Assembly: GCA_027364575.1 (NCBI GenBank)
Contig: DAHXPC010000002.1
Location: 62,001 to 126,000, forward strand
Direction of reading: 5' to 3'
DNA length: 64,000 nt
From: a bacterium
GTDB lineage: Bacteria > Pseudomonadota > Gammaproteobacteria > UBA6186 > Azoamicaceae
The notes below the pieces were generated by a model. It searched no databases, was not told where the DNA came from, and saw only the letters and a list, made by a program, of their open reading frames with translations. The position numbers and the translations under genes were made by a program. This document shows positions 1-8,562 of the stretch, one piece after another (position 1 is the stretch's first letter; each line of letters begins with the position of its first letter).

Positions 1-453
1 CCCAATGAAAAGCAGAAAATTTTACCCTTTTTAATCGCCAGTATTGTCCTATTTTTTATAGGGGTGGCTTTTGCATATTATACGGTATGCCCAGCGGCAC
101 TCTCGTTTTTTGCCCAATGCACACCAACGGGTGTTAGAGTAATGGCCGATATTAGTGCCTATCTTAACTTTGTGATAACGGTGCTATTTGCCGGTGGCAT
201 TGCTTTTCAAGTTCCGGTTATCACACTTTTATGTATTCAATCCGGATTGGTTTCTATAGGGCTGCTCGAGCATTTAAGACCCTATGTAATTGTGGCAGCC
301 TTTATTGCAGGCATGCTTTTAACGCCGCCCGACGTTATCTCGCAGATCCTATTGGCACTCCCTATGTGGGGGTTTTTTGAAGCTGGACTACTCTTTGCAA
401 AATATTTAGACAAACAAAAAAATCGAATACTGACAAATGCTCACAAACCATAA
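1..453 (+). CDS. tatC: Sec-independent translocase TatC, C-terminal part (cut by window edge)
   Basis: The frame is open from the first base and ends at TAA 451-453, giving about 150 C-terminal residues of TatC, the multi-spanning receptor of the twin-arginine export system in the inner membrane. What is visible matches the family: a hydrophobic segment beginning LPFLIASIVLFFIG, then a VxVxADIxAYLNFV-type stretch, a FQVPVITLL helix and the late motif LTPPDVISQILLALPMW. The GTG at 64 is internal to TatC, so it is not the start; the N-terminus lies off the window. The tail (FAKYLDKQKNRILTNAHKP) is short and basic, as expected for the cytoplasmic end. A strong terminator follows about 100 bases downstream. 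Identification is confident. Confidence 0.93.
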   Translation, partial: PNEKQKILPFLIASIVLFFIGVAFAYYTVCPAALSFFAQCTPTGVRVMADISAYLNFVITVLFAGGIAFQVPVITLLCIQSGLVSIGLLEHLRPYVIVAAFIAGMLLTPPDVISQILLALPMWGFFEAGLLFAKYLDKQKNRILTNAHKP

Positions 454-524
454 GGACAATATCGCACAACACAAGCTGCCGATTGGCTATATTCGAATTT
501 TATAGGTTCAGGCATTATTAGGAG

Positions 525-563
525 GTCAATCTCCAACCGACCATAATTCGGTGTTAGCCCAGG
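525..563 (+). repeat. 39-bp direct repeat, copy 1
   Basis: Identical base for base to 764-802. It starts GTCAATCTCCAACCGACC and ends in GTTAGCCCAGG. It contains a small inverted repeat (ACCGA...TCGGT), and its last bases form the left arm of the terminator stem at 556-587. The flanks outside the 39 bases are not alike. Confidence 0.9.
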
Positions 564-587
564 TACTTTATCTGGGCTTCTTTTTTT
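556..587 (+). terminator. Rho-independent terminator (tatC side)
   Basis: Stem arms AGCCCAG (556-562) and CTGGGCT (572-578) enclose a 9-base loop and are followed by TC and seven T residues. The orientation fits plus-strand transcription from tatC. Read in the typA direction the hairpin has no T-run, so it does not serve typA. Confidence 0.8.
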
Positions 588-763
588 AATCATAACTAAA
601 ACTATTTACCTTGTCACCATAAGTCTAGCTTAGAAAAATAACTTTTTTATTTTCAAATAATTGTTATCTATTTTAATAATCAATAGCGATGCGGGCAATT
701 GCTTACAAGCAATATGGCGTATCTCCTCTATTCATCCAAAAGGGGATGCGCCAATATAGACCT

Positions 764-802
764 GTCAATCTCCAACCGACCATAATTCGGTGTTAGCCCA
801 GG
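764..802 (+). repeat. 39-bp direct repeat, copy 2
   Basis: Exact second copy of 525-563, 239 bases downstream. It again runs directly into a terminator hairpin whose stem begins inside the repeat, while loop bases differ between copies. Shared stem and changed loop suggest the RNA structure is what is kept. Confidence 0.9.
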
Positions 803-825
803 CTCCTAGCCTGGGCACCTTTTTT
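796..825 (+). terminator. Rho-independent terminator, second copy
   Basis: Nine-base-pair stem GCCCAGGCT (796-804) / AGCCTGGGC (808-816) with a CCT loop, followed after ACC by six T residues. It points in the plus direction and ends 13 bases before the typA stop codon, so the transcript it ends is not typA. Confidence 0.82.
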
Positions 826-838
826 AAAATCCTTAACT

Positions 839-2641
839 TCAGCTTCTCTTACGGTCACTTTCTTTTAAGAATTTTTTACGCAGTCGAATGCTTTTTGGCG
901 TAATCTCAACTAATTCATCATCTTCAATAAACTCTAAAGCATATTCAAGCGTAAGCTTAATCGGCGTGACTAAAACAATCGCTTCATCGGTCCCGGATGC
1001 CCGAATATTGGTTAATTGCTTTTCTTTTACCACGTTGACCACTAAATCATTGTCCCGTGTATGGATCCCAACAATCATCCCTTCATAGACTTCTGCTTGG
1101 TGACCAATAAAAAGACGCCCACGAGGCTGCAACTTCCACAAGGAATAGCCGGTTGCTTTGCCAACCGCATTCGAAATTAATACCCCTGCGGTTCTTTTCG
1201 CCACGGGAGATTTATCTGCAGGACCATAGCTATCAAACACATGGGTCATAACGCCTGATCCAGAGGTTAAAGTTTGGAATTCCATATGAAAACCAATTAA
1301 GCCTCTGGCTGGAATAATATAGTCTAAACGAACTCGCCCTTGACCATCCGAAACCATGTCGGATAAACGACCACGTCGCTCACCCAATTGCTGCATAATC
1401 GAACCTTGATGCACTTCTTCTACATCGACAACCAGTTGCTCATACGGTTCCTGCAGAACGCCATCGACTTCATGCATAATCACTTCGGGTCGTGATACGG
1501 CCAGCTCAAAACCTTCGCGACGAATGGTTTCAATTAAAATACCTAAGTGCAACTCACCGCGGCCAGAAACCTTAAATTTGTCAGCATCGGCCGTTTCTTC
1601 TACCCGCAATGCAATATTGTGTATCACTTCTGCGGCTAAACGTTCGCGTAACTGGCGACTGGTGACAAATTTACCTTCGCGCCCAACAAAGGGGGAATCA
1701 TTAATTTGAAAGGTCATGCTAATGGTCGGTTTATCAACATTTAAAGGTGGTAGCATTTCAGGCGCTTCTTTTGCGCACACGGTATCCGAAATGGTTAATT
1801 TTTCAATACCCGCAATCGCAACGATATCTCCGGCATTGGCTTCTAATACTTCTTTTCGATCTAATCCTTTAAACGTCCATATTTGCAATACCTTACCGGC
1901 TCGAACTTTGCCTTCCCGATCAACAACCGATACTTGCATATTTTGGCGTATTTGCCCACGACGAATGCGTCCAATTCCAATAATCCCTACATAATTTGAA
2001 TGATCCAATGCACTAATTTGCATCTGTAAAGGACCTTCTACTTCCGCAGGCGGTGGGGGCACGTGCGCAATAATGGTCTCTAGTAAAGGATCCATTGTTT
2101 CACTGGGTTTATTCAAATCTAAAGTCGCAAAACCGACTAGGGCAGAGGCATAAACAATCGGAAAATCAAGTTGTTTATCAGTAGCACCTAATTTATCAAA
2201 AAGATCGAAAACTTGATCAACCACCCAATCAGGCCGCGCGCCGGGTCTATCCACCTTATTGATAACCACAATAGGATTTAGACCTTGTTGAAACGCTTTT
2301 TGCGTCACAAAACGGGTTTGTGGCATTGGGCCGTCTACTGCGTCTACCAACAGCAAAACGGAGTCGACCATGGATAGAATACGCTCTACTTCTCCACCAA
2401 AATCAGCGTGACCTGGGGTATCGACAATATTGATGCGGTAACCGCCCCATTCTATAGCCGTATTTTTAGCCAGGATGGTGATCCCTCGCTCGCGCTCTAA
2501 ATCATTGGAGTCCATGACACGTTCCACATTCCCCGAACGTTCGCCTAAAGTACCGGACTGGCGTAATAGTTTATCAACTAAAGTTGTTTTTCCATGATCG
2601 ACGTGGGCGATAATGGCAATATTTCTTAACTTTTCAATCAT
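839..2641 (-). CDS. typA: Ribosome-associated GTPase TypA/BipA
   Basis: 600 aa, the usual length for TypA/BipA, a translational GTPase related to EF-G that binds the ribosome and supports assembly and growth under stress or cold. The G1 motif [10 protein letters not shown] lies near residues 12-21, the switch region [11 protein letters not shown] near 53-63, [14 protein letters not shown] near 74-87 and NKVD near 128-131. Beta-barrel, EF-G-like and C-terminal TypA domains follow, with the family signature [19 protein letters not shown] near 500. The ATG at 2641 fits the conserved N-terminus [17 protein letters not shown]. It is transcribed divergently from the thiolation gene at 2848 and convergently with tatC. 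No terminator is visible in its own direction. Confidence 0.97.
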   Translation of the reverse strand: MIEKLRNIAIIAHVDHGKTTLVDKLLRQSGTLGERSGNVERVMDSNDLERERGITILAKNTAIEWGGYRINIVDTPGHADFGGEVERILSMVDSVLLLVDAVDGPMPQTRFVTQKAFQQGLNPIVVINKVDRPGARPDWVVDQVFDLFDKLGATDKQLDFPIVYASALVGFATLDLNKPSETMDPLLETIIAHVPPPPAEVEGPLQMQISALDHSNYVGIIGIGRIRRGQIRQNMQVSVVDREGKVRAGKVLQIWTFKGLDRKEVLEANAGDIVAIAGIEKLTISDTVCAKEAPEMLPPLNVDKPTISMTFQINDSPFVGREGKFVTSRQLRERLAAEVIHNIALRVEETADADKFKVSGRGELHLGILIETIRREGFELAVSRPEVIMHEVDGVLQEPYEQLVVDVEEVHQGSIMQQLGERRGRLSDMVSDGQGRVRLDYIIPARGLIGFHMEFQTLTSGSGVMTHVFDSYGPADKSPVAKRTAGVLISNAVGKATGYSLWKLQPRGRLFIGHQAEVYEGMIVGIHTRDNDLVVNVVKEKQLTNIRASGTDEAIVLVTPIKLTLEYALEFIEDDELVEITPKSIRLRKKFLKESDRKRS

Positions 2642-2847
2642 GTAAAACTTCTCTCTAAATGAATATCAAAAAACGGAAGTTAAAATACTAAGATAATTTG
2701 CAAAATAAATCAAATTTATCCGCGATTTACACAAAAATAAGACTTAGTAATTAAGCTTTATCATATTTGGGTATCACGTTATACTTAGGCGCAAGAAGCG
2801 ATTATACTGGAAAACTTTTAACTTTAAGACTGACAAAAAGGACACCC

Positions 2848-3882
2848 ATGCGAAAAGCCGTTGCGCTGATATCAGGCGGCCTGGACTCGATGCTGGCTAC
2901 CAAAGCCATTTTAGAGCAAGGCATTCACGTAGAAGGCATTAATTTTTTTACCGGCTTTTGCGTGGAAGGACATACCCATGCCATCCGTAAAAAATCGCAA
3001 ACCAAACAAAAACGCAATAATGCTTTATGGGTCGCCGAAACGCTGGGCATTAAACTGCATATCATTGATATTGTCGAAGAATATAAAAACGTGGTGATTA
3101 ACCCTAAATATGGCTACGGTGCCCATTTAAACCCCTGTCTAGATTGTAAAATCTTTATGGTCGGGAAAGCTAAAGAGTGGATGATAGAACACCAATTTGA
3201 TTTTATTATCACCGGAGAAGTGGTCGGTCAAAGACCCATGTCGCAGCGAAAGCAAACTTTACCTATCGTGCAAGCAGAATCGGGCGCAGACGATCGTCTC
3301 TTAAGGCCGCTGTGTGCTAAAAACTTACCCCCAACGCTGCCAGAACGTGAAGGCTGGGTGAAACGAGAAGAATTATTCAACTTTTCAGGTCGAAATCGTA
3401 AACCACAAATGCAATTAGCAGAAAATTTTGGCATCACCGAATATGCCCAACCTGCAGGAGGTTGCTGCTTTTTAACCAACGAACATTACACTTCAAAATT
3501 GCAGGATCTGTGGAGTAACCGAGGAACCCGCACCTATGAATTAGATGATATTTTACTCTTAAAAGTAGGACGTCATATAAGACCCAATGAACGCTTTAAG
3601 CTAATTGTGGGTCGTGAAGAAGGTGAAAATAATTACCTAGAGGGCTATTGTCACCAATTTACGCATTTAAGAATATTAAACAATATGGGTCCATTAACGT
3701 TATATGATGGCGAAGCAAATGCCGAAGATCTCTATCTTGCAGCAAGAATTGCGGCGCGATTTGCCAATGTAACTACTCAAGATAAAATAAGTGTCCAAAT
3801 CAACACCGCCGGTGATCAAGTTAGGGTATTAGAAGTCACCCCATTTAGTGCGGATGAAATTGAAAAAGAGTGGTATGTTTAA
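2848..3882 (+). CDS. PP-loop ATP pyrophosphatase related to tRNA thiolases (MnmA/ThiI-like)
   Basis: 344 aa from ATG 2848, chosen because the PP-loop SGGLDS then falls at residues 9-14 and an AAAAGGAC ribosome site precedes it. An earlier in-frame start would add an unconserved leader. Visible signatures are the PP-loop, a CxxC pair (C97, C100 in NPCLDC), FIITGEVVGQRPMSQR and a GGCCFL cysteine pair. This layout belongs to proteins often annotated as tRNA 2-thiouridylase-like or ThiI-like, but it is neither canonical MnmA nor canonical ThiI (no THUMP domain seen at the N-terminus). The C-terminal third resembles the NFACT-R/DUF814-type tail. It abuts the TusA-like gene with no gap, suggesting a sulfur-relay pair acting on tRNA. 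Substrate unknown. Confidence 0.75.
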   Translation: MRKAVALISGGLDSMLATKAILEQGIHVEGINFFTGFCVEGHTHAIRKKSQTKQKRNNALWVAETLGIKLHIIDIVEEYKNVVINPKYGYGAHLNPCLDCKIFMVGKAKEWMIEHQFDFIITGEVVGQRPMSQRKQTLPIVQAESGADDRLLRPLCAKNLPPTLPEREGWVKREELFNFSGRNRKPQMQLAENFGITEYAQPAGGCCFLTNEHYTSKLQDLWSNRGTRTYELDDILLLKVGRHIRPNERFKLIVGREEGENNYLEGYCHQFTHLRILNNMGPLTLYDGEANAEDLYLAARIAARFANVTTQDKISVQINTAGDQVRVLEVTPFSADEIEKEWYV

Positions 3883-4119
3883 ATGCAGACGCCCATTTTA
3901 TTAGATGTTCGAAAATTACTCTGTCCTTTACCGGTGATTCGTTTACAACAAGCAATCCAACGCCTACAACCGAATGACCGAATAACCGTTATTGCGACCG
4001 ATCCGGGCGTGCTTTATGACATTCCGGCTTGGTGCCGCATTCATAACCACACCGTATCTCATATTAAACAGACCAAAGAAGAAATCCGCATTGAAATTTT
4101 AATAAACGCGACTCAATAA
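3883..4119 (+). CDS. TusA-family sulfur carrier protein
   Basis: 78 aa, the normal TusA/SirA/YedF size. The family motif CPxP is present as LLCPLPVIR with the sulfur-carrying cysteine at residue 14. TusA proteins take persulfide sulfur from IscS and pass it to acceptors, including the MnmA thiolation route. The ATG immediately follows the TAA of the PP-loop gene, so the two are almost certainly co-transcribed and translationally coupled. That adjacency makes a private sulfur donor for the upstream enzyme the simplest inference. Whether it is the only TusA in the genome cannot be told here. Confidence 0.88.
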   Translation: MQTPILLDVRKLLCPLPVIRLQQAIQRLQPNDRITVIATDPGVLYDIPAWCRIHNHTVSHIKQTKEEIRIEILINATQ

Positions 4120-4153
4120 AATTATCAATATTAACTCGCTTTTTTATGCGAGC

Positions 4154-7081
4154 TCAAGCATTCTGGGGCCCCGTCTTGAGAAACCCAAGCGATGTGGGAG
4201 ATCTCAATCCAAATTCTCTCTGAATCCCTTGGTATATTCCACTAGCAACCGTAAACAACAGTGTAGGCGCAGCAGCAGAAGGCTCGCTTCCAAATACCTC
4301 GTCTTCGACATCGTTAGCAACATCGCTATCTACCAAGTCAAATGATCCTGTAGAAGAAATGGATGAACGACGCGAGAGACTGGTTGCCGCTAAGGCACTT
4401 TCATCCTTATTTTCCCTAGCATTAATATCTGGTTGCCCTACCAGCAGCGCAGAAGCAGCCAGGGAGGCTGTTTGAGCACGAACACGCGCGAGTTGGGGAA
4501 CAAGAGCAGGCTTAGGACTACTATGGCTATTATCTTTAAGTTGTGTCGTAGAAATATGCGCTCTCGGAGGCGGGCTATGTAACAGCTCAGTATGAGGCAT
4601 GAATCCTCGCAATTCTCTTTGAAAGCATTGGTATACCCCACTGAGCGCCGTAAACAGCAGTGTAGGCGAAGCGGAAGAACACTGGTTTCCAGAAACTGCA
4701 TCACCATTATCGACATCGCTATTTAGCCGACCGTAAGATCCTGTAGAAGCGATAGAAGAACGACGAGAGAGACTGGTGGATGAGGAACTTTCATCCTTAT
4801 TTTCCTTCGAAGATGCGATCGCTGCCGGTCCAAGGAAGGCAGCAAAGGTGGTCGCCCAATATGTCTGAAAATGTTGGTATATTGCAACTTGAGAAATATC
4901 TTTTAACCCTACTGTCGTCGTGATTTTTTCTTCTAACGACGTGAGATATTCCAAAAAAGCATACTGCGAATATTTTGGCGTGCATTCAGGCTTACTATTT
5001 TTTGCGCTCGACGTTGAGCAATCTATTAATTCTAAAATTTTATCAACAGAATCCGCCACTTGATAACGATGCATCCAGTCTATGCCACTAATCAATGCTC
5101 TTAAAGCAACCTCTGGTGATACATCAAAAAACTTATTAAAACTATCCGATTTACTCTTGAATTCTTCAATGACTGCGGCCATCGGCAGAAAATTTAATAA
5201 AATCCTCATGACAATCCAGCGAGGCACCCTTAAACTGGAAGCAATGTCATCAAACTTTTGAAGAAACTGGCCCCAAGAATTATTTAGCACACCGTTTGAC
5301 AAAATAGGTATTTTTTTTAGCTGATCAAATTGATCAATAACGTTTGCGGTAACTGCCTCCGCAATTTCTTGAATATCTTTAGTAAGCTTGCCCGCATGTT
5401 TAATTGTCTGTGTGGCAATTTCTATTAAATGGCGATATTCTTTAACAAATTTTAAAAAATCCTTAAAATCTTGTTCAGAAAATTCCATGAGCAACAGGAC
5501 ACTTTCCTGCTTCTTAATAAATTGAAAAGCAGGATCGGTAATGCGCCACGACCGGACTCGATTTATTTTTTGAAAAACCAACGTCATTAGATCCAGCTGC
5601 TCTGCTTTTTTCTCTTGACTCTCAGACTTTTGTTGCACTGCCATTTCAGAATTTCTAAAGGTTTGAATGCATTTTTTTATACTGTTTCTCAAGAGCCAAT
5701 CAGATAGTTCCTGTAGTGGATAACTCAAATAATATTTTTCTATTTTTTCCGGAACTATTCCACTCCTCTGACTGTAAAAATAACGTTTAATGGCTTCGTT
5801 TACCGATTGAAAATTGTCAAAATTTTTGACAACCTGAATGGGGACTTTTGATTCTTTGGGTTCTGCACACTGCCTAATATATTCTTCTCTCCTGATACGC
5901 ACATCGATCTTATCGCCCGCAATTTGCACCGTTCTGTGCTGTTGATTTTCGTCCACAATCCATTTACCTTCTTTAGCAAAATAAAGGGTAAAATGATCGT
6001 TACCTATTATTTCCCAGCCGTCTATTTCATCCCTCGGGCCGTCAAGAGGGCTTTGCAGTTCAACCATACCTTCTTCGGTAATCTTTTCCCCCTGTTTTAG
6101 GGCCAACGATACACCCTTGCCAGGCACTAAATACACCCCATCTCCTACAGGATTCTTAGGAAGCTCCGGAATAAAATAGCAGTTATATTTTTTAAGCGGA
6201 TCTACCAACGGGAGTTCTTGTGCATGAACTAAATATATATACGCCTGCACCATAAAATTTGAAAAATAGGCTGAGGGCAAATTAAAATATCTTTCCATTA
6301 AAAACTGCTCTAGCCACTCTAACGATTTATAAGATAACCCCAGTCCTAAATAATGTGCATTATTAGTAGCAGAAATTTCCTGACCAGCCTCAATAGAAAT
6401 GTTTGCATAACTGCATTTATATTCAATGAACGCAAGACCTAAGAAGTAAGCCTCGACAACAAATGCAGCACGAAGATCGATAAAAGACAAAACCTGCCCC
6501 ACCATTTGGCTCGCGATATAAAATGCTAGGCTTCTGAGCGTACGTAAGGGGGGCAAAAATGCAGTTTTGTGTGATTTTAGGGTTTCTTGACGAACGAGTG
6601 TGCTTTGAATAACCGCTTTATGAACGGCCATACTATAAACAACATTTGAGAGTAGAAAATAGTTTTTTCTTGCTGCTTGGAATAAGGGCTCAATGGTGTA
6701 TTCAACAAATTTTCTAACCAATGGTAAACCCAACACCAGCTCCAAAAGAAAGAATTTAAATATGTGTTGAAAAATCCAAGCCATTGCAAAATTAAGACCA
6801 TTGCTTTTTAAAGAGGATTTAAAAACTTTCCGTAATCTTTCCGCTTTCTCTGTGTTATATAAGGCATTTATATTGGATGGAGAAAAATAACTTATAGATC
6901 CTTTGGCAATCGAAATGGTTGTCGATTGTATTTTTGGTAAAATTGCTTGAATGCCATTGACGGCATATAAACTAGCCGATTTAACCAGCGGGCGAATAAT
7001 TTTGGACTCATCTGTGCGAATACTCGATGTTGCCTTTGCCTTCTCGACAACATCCTCTTGTCTTTTTTTTGAAGAGCGCAT
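4154..7081 (-). CDS. 975-aa orphan protein with duplicated C-terminal module; possible secreted effector
   Basis: Not recognised. A ribosome site (AGGATG) precedes the ATG at 7081. The N-terminal third is rich in hydrophobic helices (around residues 100-125, 140-150 and 190-230) that could embed in or associate with a membrane. The middle is charged and helical. The last 230 residues contain a module twice: ENKDES-x-TSLSRRSSI, an STGS stretch, an acidic patch, then a PTLLFT-x-SG-Y-Q-REL/REF segment, starting near residues 756 and 889. Between them lies a proline/serine-rich linker. The serine-arginine patches look like possible kinase sites. A large orphan with mixed hydrophobic and disordered parts in an accessory block suggests an effector, but no transport signal can be proven by eye. 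Confidence 0.75.
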   Translation of the reverse strand: MRSSKKRQEDVVEKAKATSSIRTDESKIIRPLVKSASLYAVNGIQAILPKIQSTTISIAKGSISYFSPSNINALYNTEKAERLRKVFKSSLKSNGLNFAMAWIFQHIFKFFLLELVLGLPLVRKFVEYTIEPLFQAARKNYFLLSNVVYSMAVHKAVIQSTLVRQETLKSHKTAFLPPLRTLRSLAFYIASQMVGQVLSFIDLRAAFVVEAYFLGLAFIEYKCSYANISIEAGQEISATNNAHYLGLGLSYKSLEWLEQFLMERYFNLPSAYFSNFMVQAYIYLVHAQELPLVDPLKKYNCYFIPELPKNPVGDGVYLVPGKGVSLALKQGEKITEEGMVELQSPLDGPRDEIDGWEIIGNDHFTLYFAKEGKWIVDENQQHRTVQIAGDKIDVRIRREEYIRQCAEPKESKVPIQVVKNFDNFQSVNEAIKRYFYSQRSGIVPEKIEKYYLSYPLQELSDWLLRNSIKKCIQTFRNSEMAVQQKSESQEKKAEQLDLMTLVFQKINRVRSWRITDPAFQFIKKQESVLLLMEFSEQDFKDFLKFVKEYRHLIEIATQTIKHAGKLTKDIQEIAEAVTANVIDQFDQLKKIPILSNGVLNNSWGQFLQKFDDIASSLRVPRWIVMRILLNFLPMAAVIEEFKSKSDSFNKFFDVSPEVALRALISGIDWMHRYQVADSVDKILELIDCSTSSAKNSKPECTPKYSQYAFLEYLTSLEEKITTTVGLKDISQVAIYQHFQTYWATTFAAFLGPAAIASSKENKDESSSSTSLSRRSSIASTGSYGRLNSDVDNGDAVSGNQCSSASPTLLFTALSGVYQCFQRELRGFMPHTELLHSPPPRAHISTTQLKDNSHSSPKPALVPQLARVRAQTASLAASALLVGQPDINARENKDESALAATSLSRRSSISSTGSFDLVDSDVANDVEDEVFGSEPSAAAPTLLFTVASGIYQGIQREFGLRSPTSLGFLKTGPQNA

Positions 7082-7446
7082 TTTTTCATCCTGTTTGATA
7101 ATGTGCTATTGTAATTCTCTTATCTAAAGAAAACAATTAGTTCATTTTTGCAGCATATCCAAACTGGCCACGACCAACACACAAAGTGGTTAGGATTTTA
7201 TTGATGACCCATGTGCTAGCACCTGTATCTCCAACATCTTCAATAGTGCATCCCTAAAAGATTACCTAAATTATTCAGGTGCATTATTCACAAGTCGCTG
7301 CTGAATGTCTTTTGGAACGTTTGGAATTAGAACCTTTCATTTATGATGTTGTAGCTAAATGCTGTTAATTAATGATATTGATTGTTGAGATTGAGCTAAT
7401 TAAGAATATCTTGTCAATCAACCCAAGCATCAGGCTTTAACATATT
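7082..7446. other. Gene-free stretch, possibly decayed coding DNA
   Basis: 365 bases between two minus-strand genes. No intact gene is seen. On the minus strand there are short open runs interrupted by stops, for example one reading VLIPNVPKDIQQRL near 7280-7330, which faintly resembles the N-terminus of a ribbon-helix-helix antitoxin, and an unrelated run through 7160-7240. These may be remnants of lost genes or chance. The 5' part (7082-7140) must hold the promoter of the 975-aa gene. Confidence 0.4.
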
Positions 7447-8562
7447 TTACGGTTTCAGTTTATGCTTAACCTGCAACAGTTCTAAAGCAGCTTGTGCCTC
7501 TGCATCCCCTTGATTGGCAGCTTTCTCCCACCACACACGTGCTTGAGCATAATCTTGATCAACTCCTTGGCCATTGTAATAGAAAACCCCAAGGTTATAT
7601 TGCGCACTTGCATCCTCTTGTTTGGCAGCCTTTTCATACCACTCGCGCGCTATAGCATAATCTAGATCAACACCTTTGCCATTCCCATAGAGAACCCCAA
7701 GGTTATATTGCGCTCTTGCATTCTCTTGTTTGGCAGCCTTTTCATACCACTCGCGCGCTATAGCATAGCTTTGAGCAACACTGTGGCCATAGTAATAGAG
7801 AAACCCGAGGTTTAATTGCGCCTTTACATTCCCTTGATTGGCAGCCTTTACATACCACTCGCGCGCTATAACATAACTCTGATCAATACCGTGGCCATGG
7901 CAATAGAGAAACCCAAGGCTAGATTGCGCACTTGCATTCTCTTGTTTGGCAGCCTTTTCATACCACTCGCGCGCTATAGCATAGCTTTGAGCAACACCGT
8001 GGCCATAGTAATAGAGATCCCCAAGCTCATATTGTGCCTTTGCATGATCTTGATTAGCAGCTTTTTTCAAATATTCATGTGCCTTTATATAATCTGGAGG
8101 CAAATCGCCTTGGCCCTTAAGATACATACAACCAAGTTTAAATTGAGCGTCCTTGTCTTCTAGCTTGGCTTCGTTTAACTCTTCAGGCTTTATACTATTT
8201 ATCGTATCTAAATCAGATACGACGGATACGGCGGAAGAACTGGAAGGAGAACAAGAAGTAAATGTTTGTGAAAATCCTATTGGAGGGATATTTGTATTGT
8301 GCGGGTTTTTAGCCTCAGAATTCAATAGTGGCAGCAGTTGTGGTTCATCAGCCATCGTCTTGCAATCATCATTATTTATTTCCTCCCAATCATCTATATC
8401 TGTCTCTTCCTGGCTAAAATGAAGATGCTCCTTGGCATTCGTCTTATCCATAGCACCATTCTGTTTGCTAGAATTAAAATGTTCTTCCAGCACTGCTGGG
8501 ATATAAAAATCTGTGTCAGATTTCTCTAAGCCTTTCTTCATTTCTTCTAAATTGCGACTCAT
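7447..8562 (-). CDS. Sel1-like repeat protein with disordered N-terminus
   Basis: 371 aa with a GGAG ribosome site before the ATG at 8562. Residues 1-135 are acidic and low in complexity (DIDDWEEINNDD, then a serine-rich run). From about 135 onward there are six full Sel1 (TPR-like) repeats of 36 residues with the pattern AQYxLGxLYYxGxGVxxxYxxAxEWYEKAAxQ. Sel1 proteins are helical scaffolds for protein-protein contact; in Legionella several (EnhC, LpnE) act in host interaction. There is no clear signal peptide. The repeats are nearly identical at DNA level, showing recent tandem expansion. It is divergent from the HTH-STAND gene across a 389-base region with a palindrome. Confidence 0.88.
   Translation of the reverse strand: MSRNLEEMKKGLEKSDTDFYIPAVLEEHFNSSKQNGAMDKTNAKEHLHFSQEETDIDDWEEINNDDCKTMADEPQLLPLLNSEAKNPHNTNIPPIGFSQTFTSCSPSSSSAVSVVSDLDTINSIKPEELNEAKLEDKDAQFKLGCMYLKGQGDLPPDYIKAHEYLKKAANQDHAKAQYELGDLYYYGHGVAQSYAIAREWYEKAAKQENASAQSSLGFLYCHGHGIDQSYVIAREWYVKAANQGNVKAQLNLGFLYYYGHSVAQSYAIAREWYEKAAKQENARAQYNLGVLYGNGKGVDLDYAIAREWYEKAAKQEDASAQYNLGVFYYNGQGVDQDYAQARVWWEKAANQGDAEAQAALELLQVKHKLKP
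7719..8013 (-). repeat. Near-identical 108-bp Sel1 coding repeats
   Basis: Blocks of about 70-80 bases encoding EWYEKAAKQEN and the following helix recur almost unchanged at roughly 7719-7800 and 7935-8013, 216 bases apart, which is two 36-codon units. The identity extends to silent positions, so the copies come from recent duplication or gene conversion rather than protein-level selection alone. Confidence 0.75.

Larger units (their letters stand above)
690..825 (+). ncRNA. Candidate structured small RNA ending in a terminator
   Basis: Three consecutive stems can be drawn on the plus strand. ATTGCT/AGCAAT (698-703 with 708-713) has a 4-base loop. GGCGTATCTCC (716-726) pairs with GGGGATGCGCC (742-752) over 11 base pairs if G-U pairs are allowed. 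The terminator stem lies at 796-816. The 39-bp repeat lies between the second stem and the terminator. No open reading frame with a ribosome binding site is present. The family is not recognised and the 5' end is a guess; expression is inferred only from structure. Confidence 0.4.
454..838. other. Gene-free stretch with two copies of a terminator-associated element
   Basis: 385 bases lie between the tatC and typA stop codons with no plausible protein gene. The region holds two copies of one 39-base sequence (525-563 and 764-802), each running into a GC-rich hairpin and a T-run on the plus strand. Between them, two further hairpins (698-713 and 716-752) precede the second copy. The most economical reading is a tatC terminator plus a separate small RNA gene, or a tandem duplication of one such RNA. 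No promoter could be assigned with confidence. Confidence 0.7.

Noticed and set aside
454..838. tRNA gene between tatC and typA
   Set aside because: No cloverleaf or CCA end could be drawn; stems fit simple hairpins and terminators instead.
7719..8013. Regular repeats in short tandem units, CRISPR-like at first sight
   Set aside because: The units are 108 bp, lie in frame and encode Sel1 helices; there are no spacers or cas genes.
7816..8422. Plus-strand frames opposite the Sel1 gene
   Set aside because: They mirror its repeats in the other strand, have no ribosome sites and no family resemblance.
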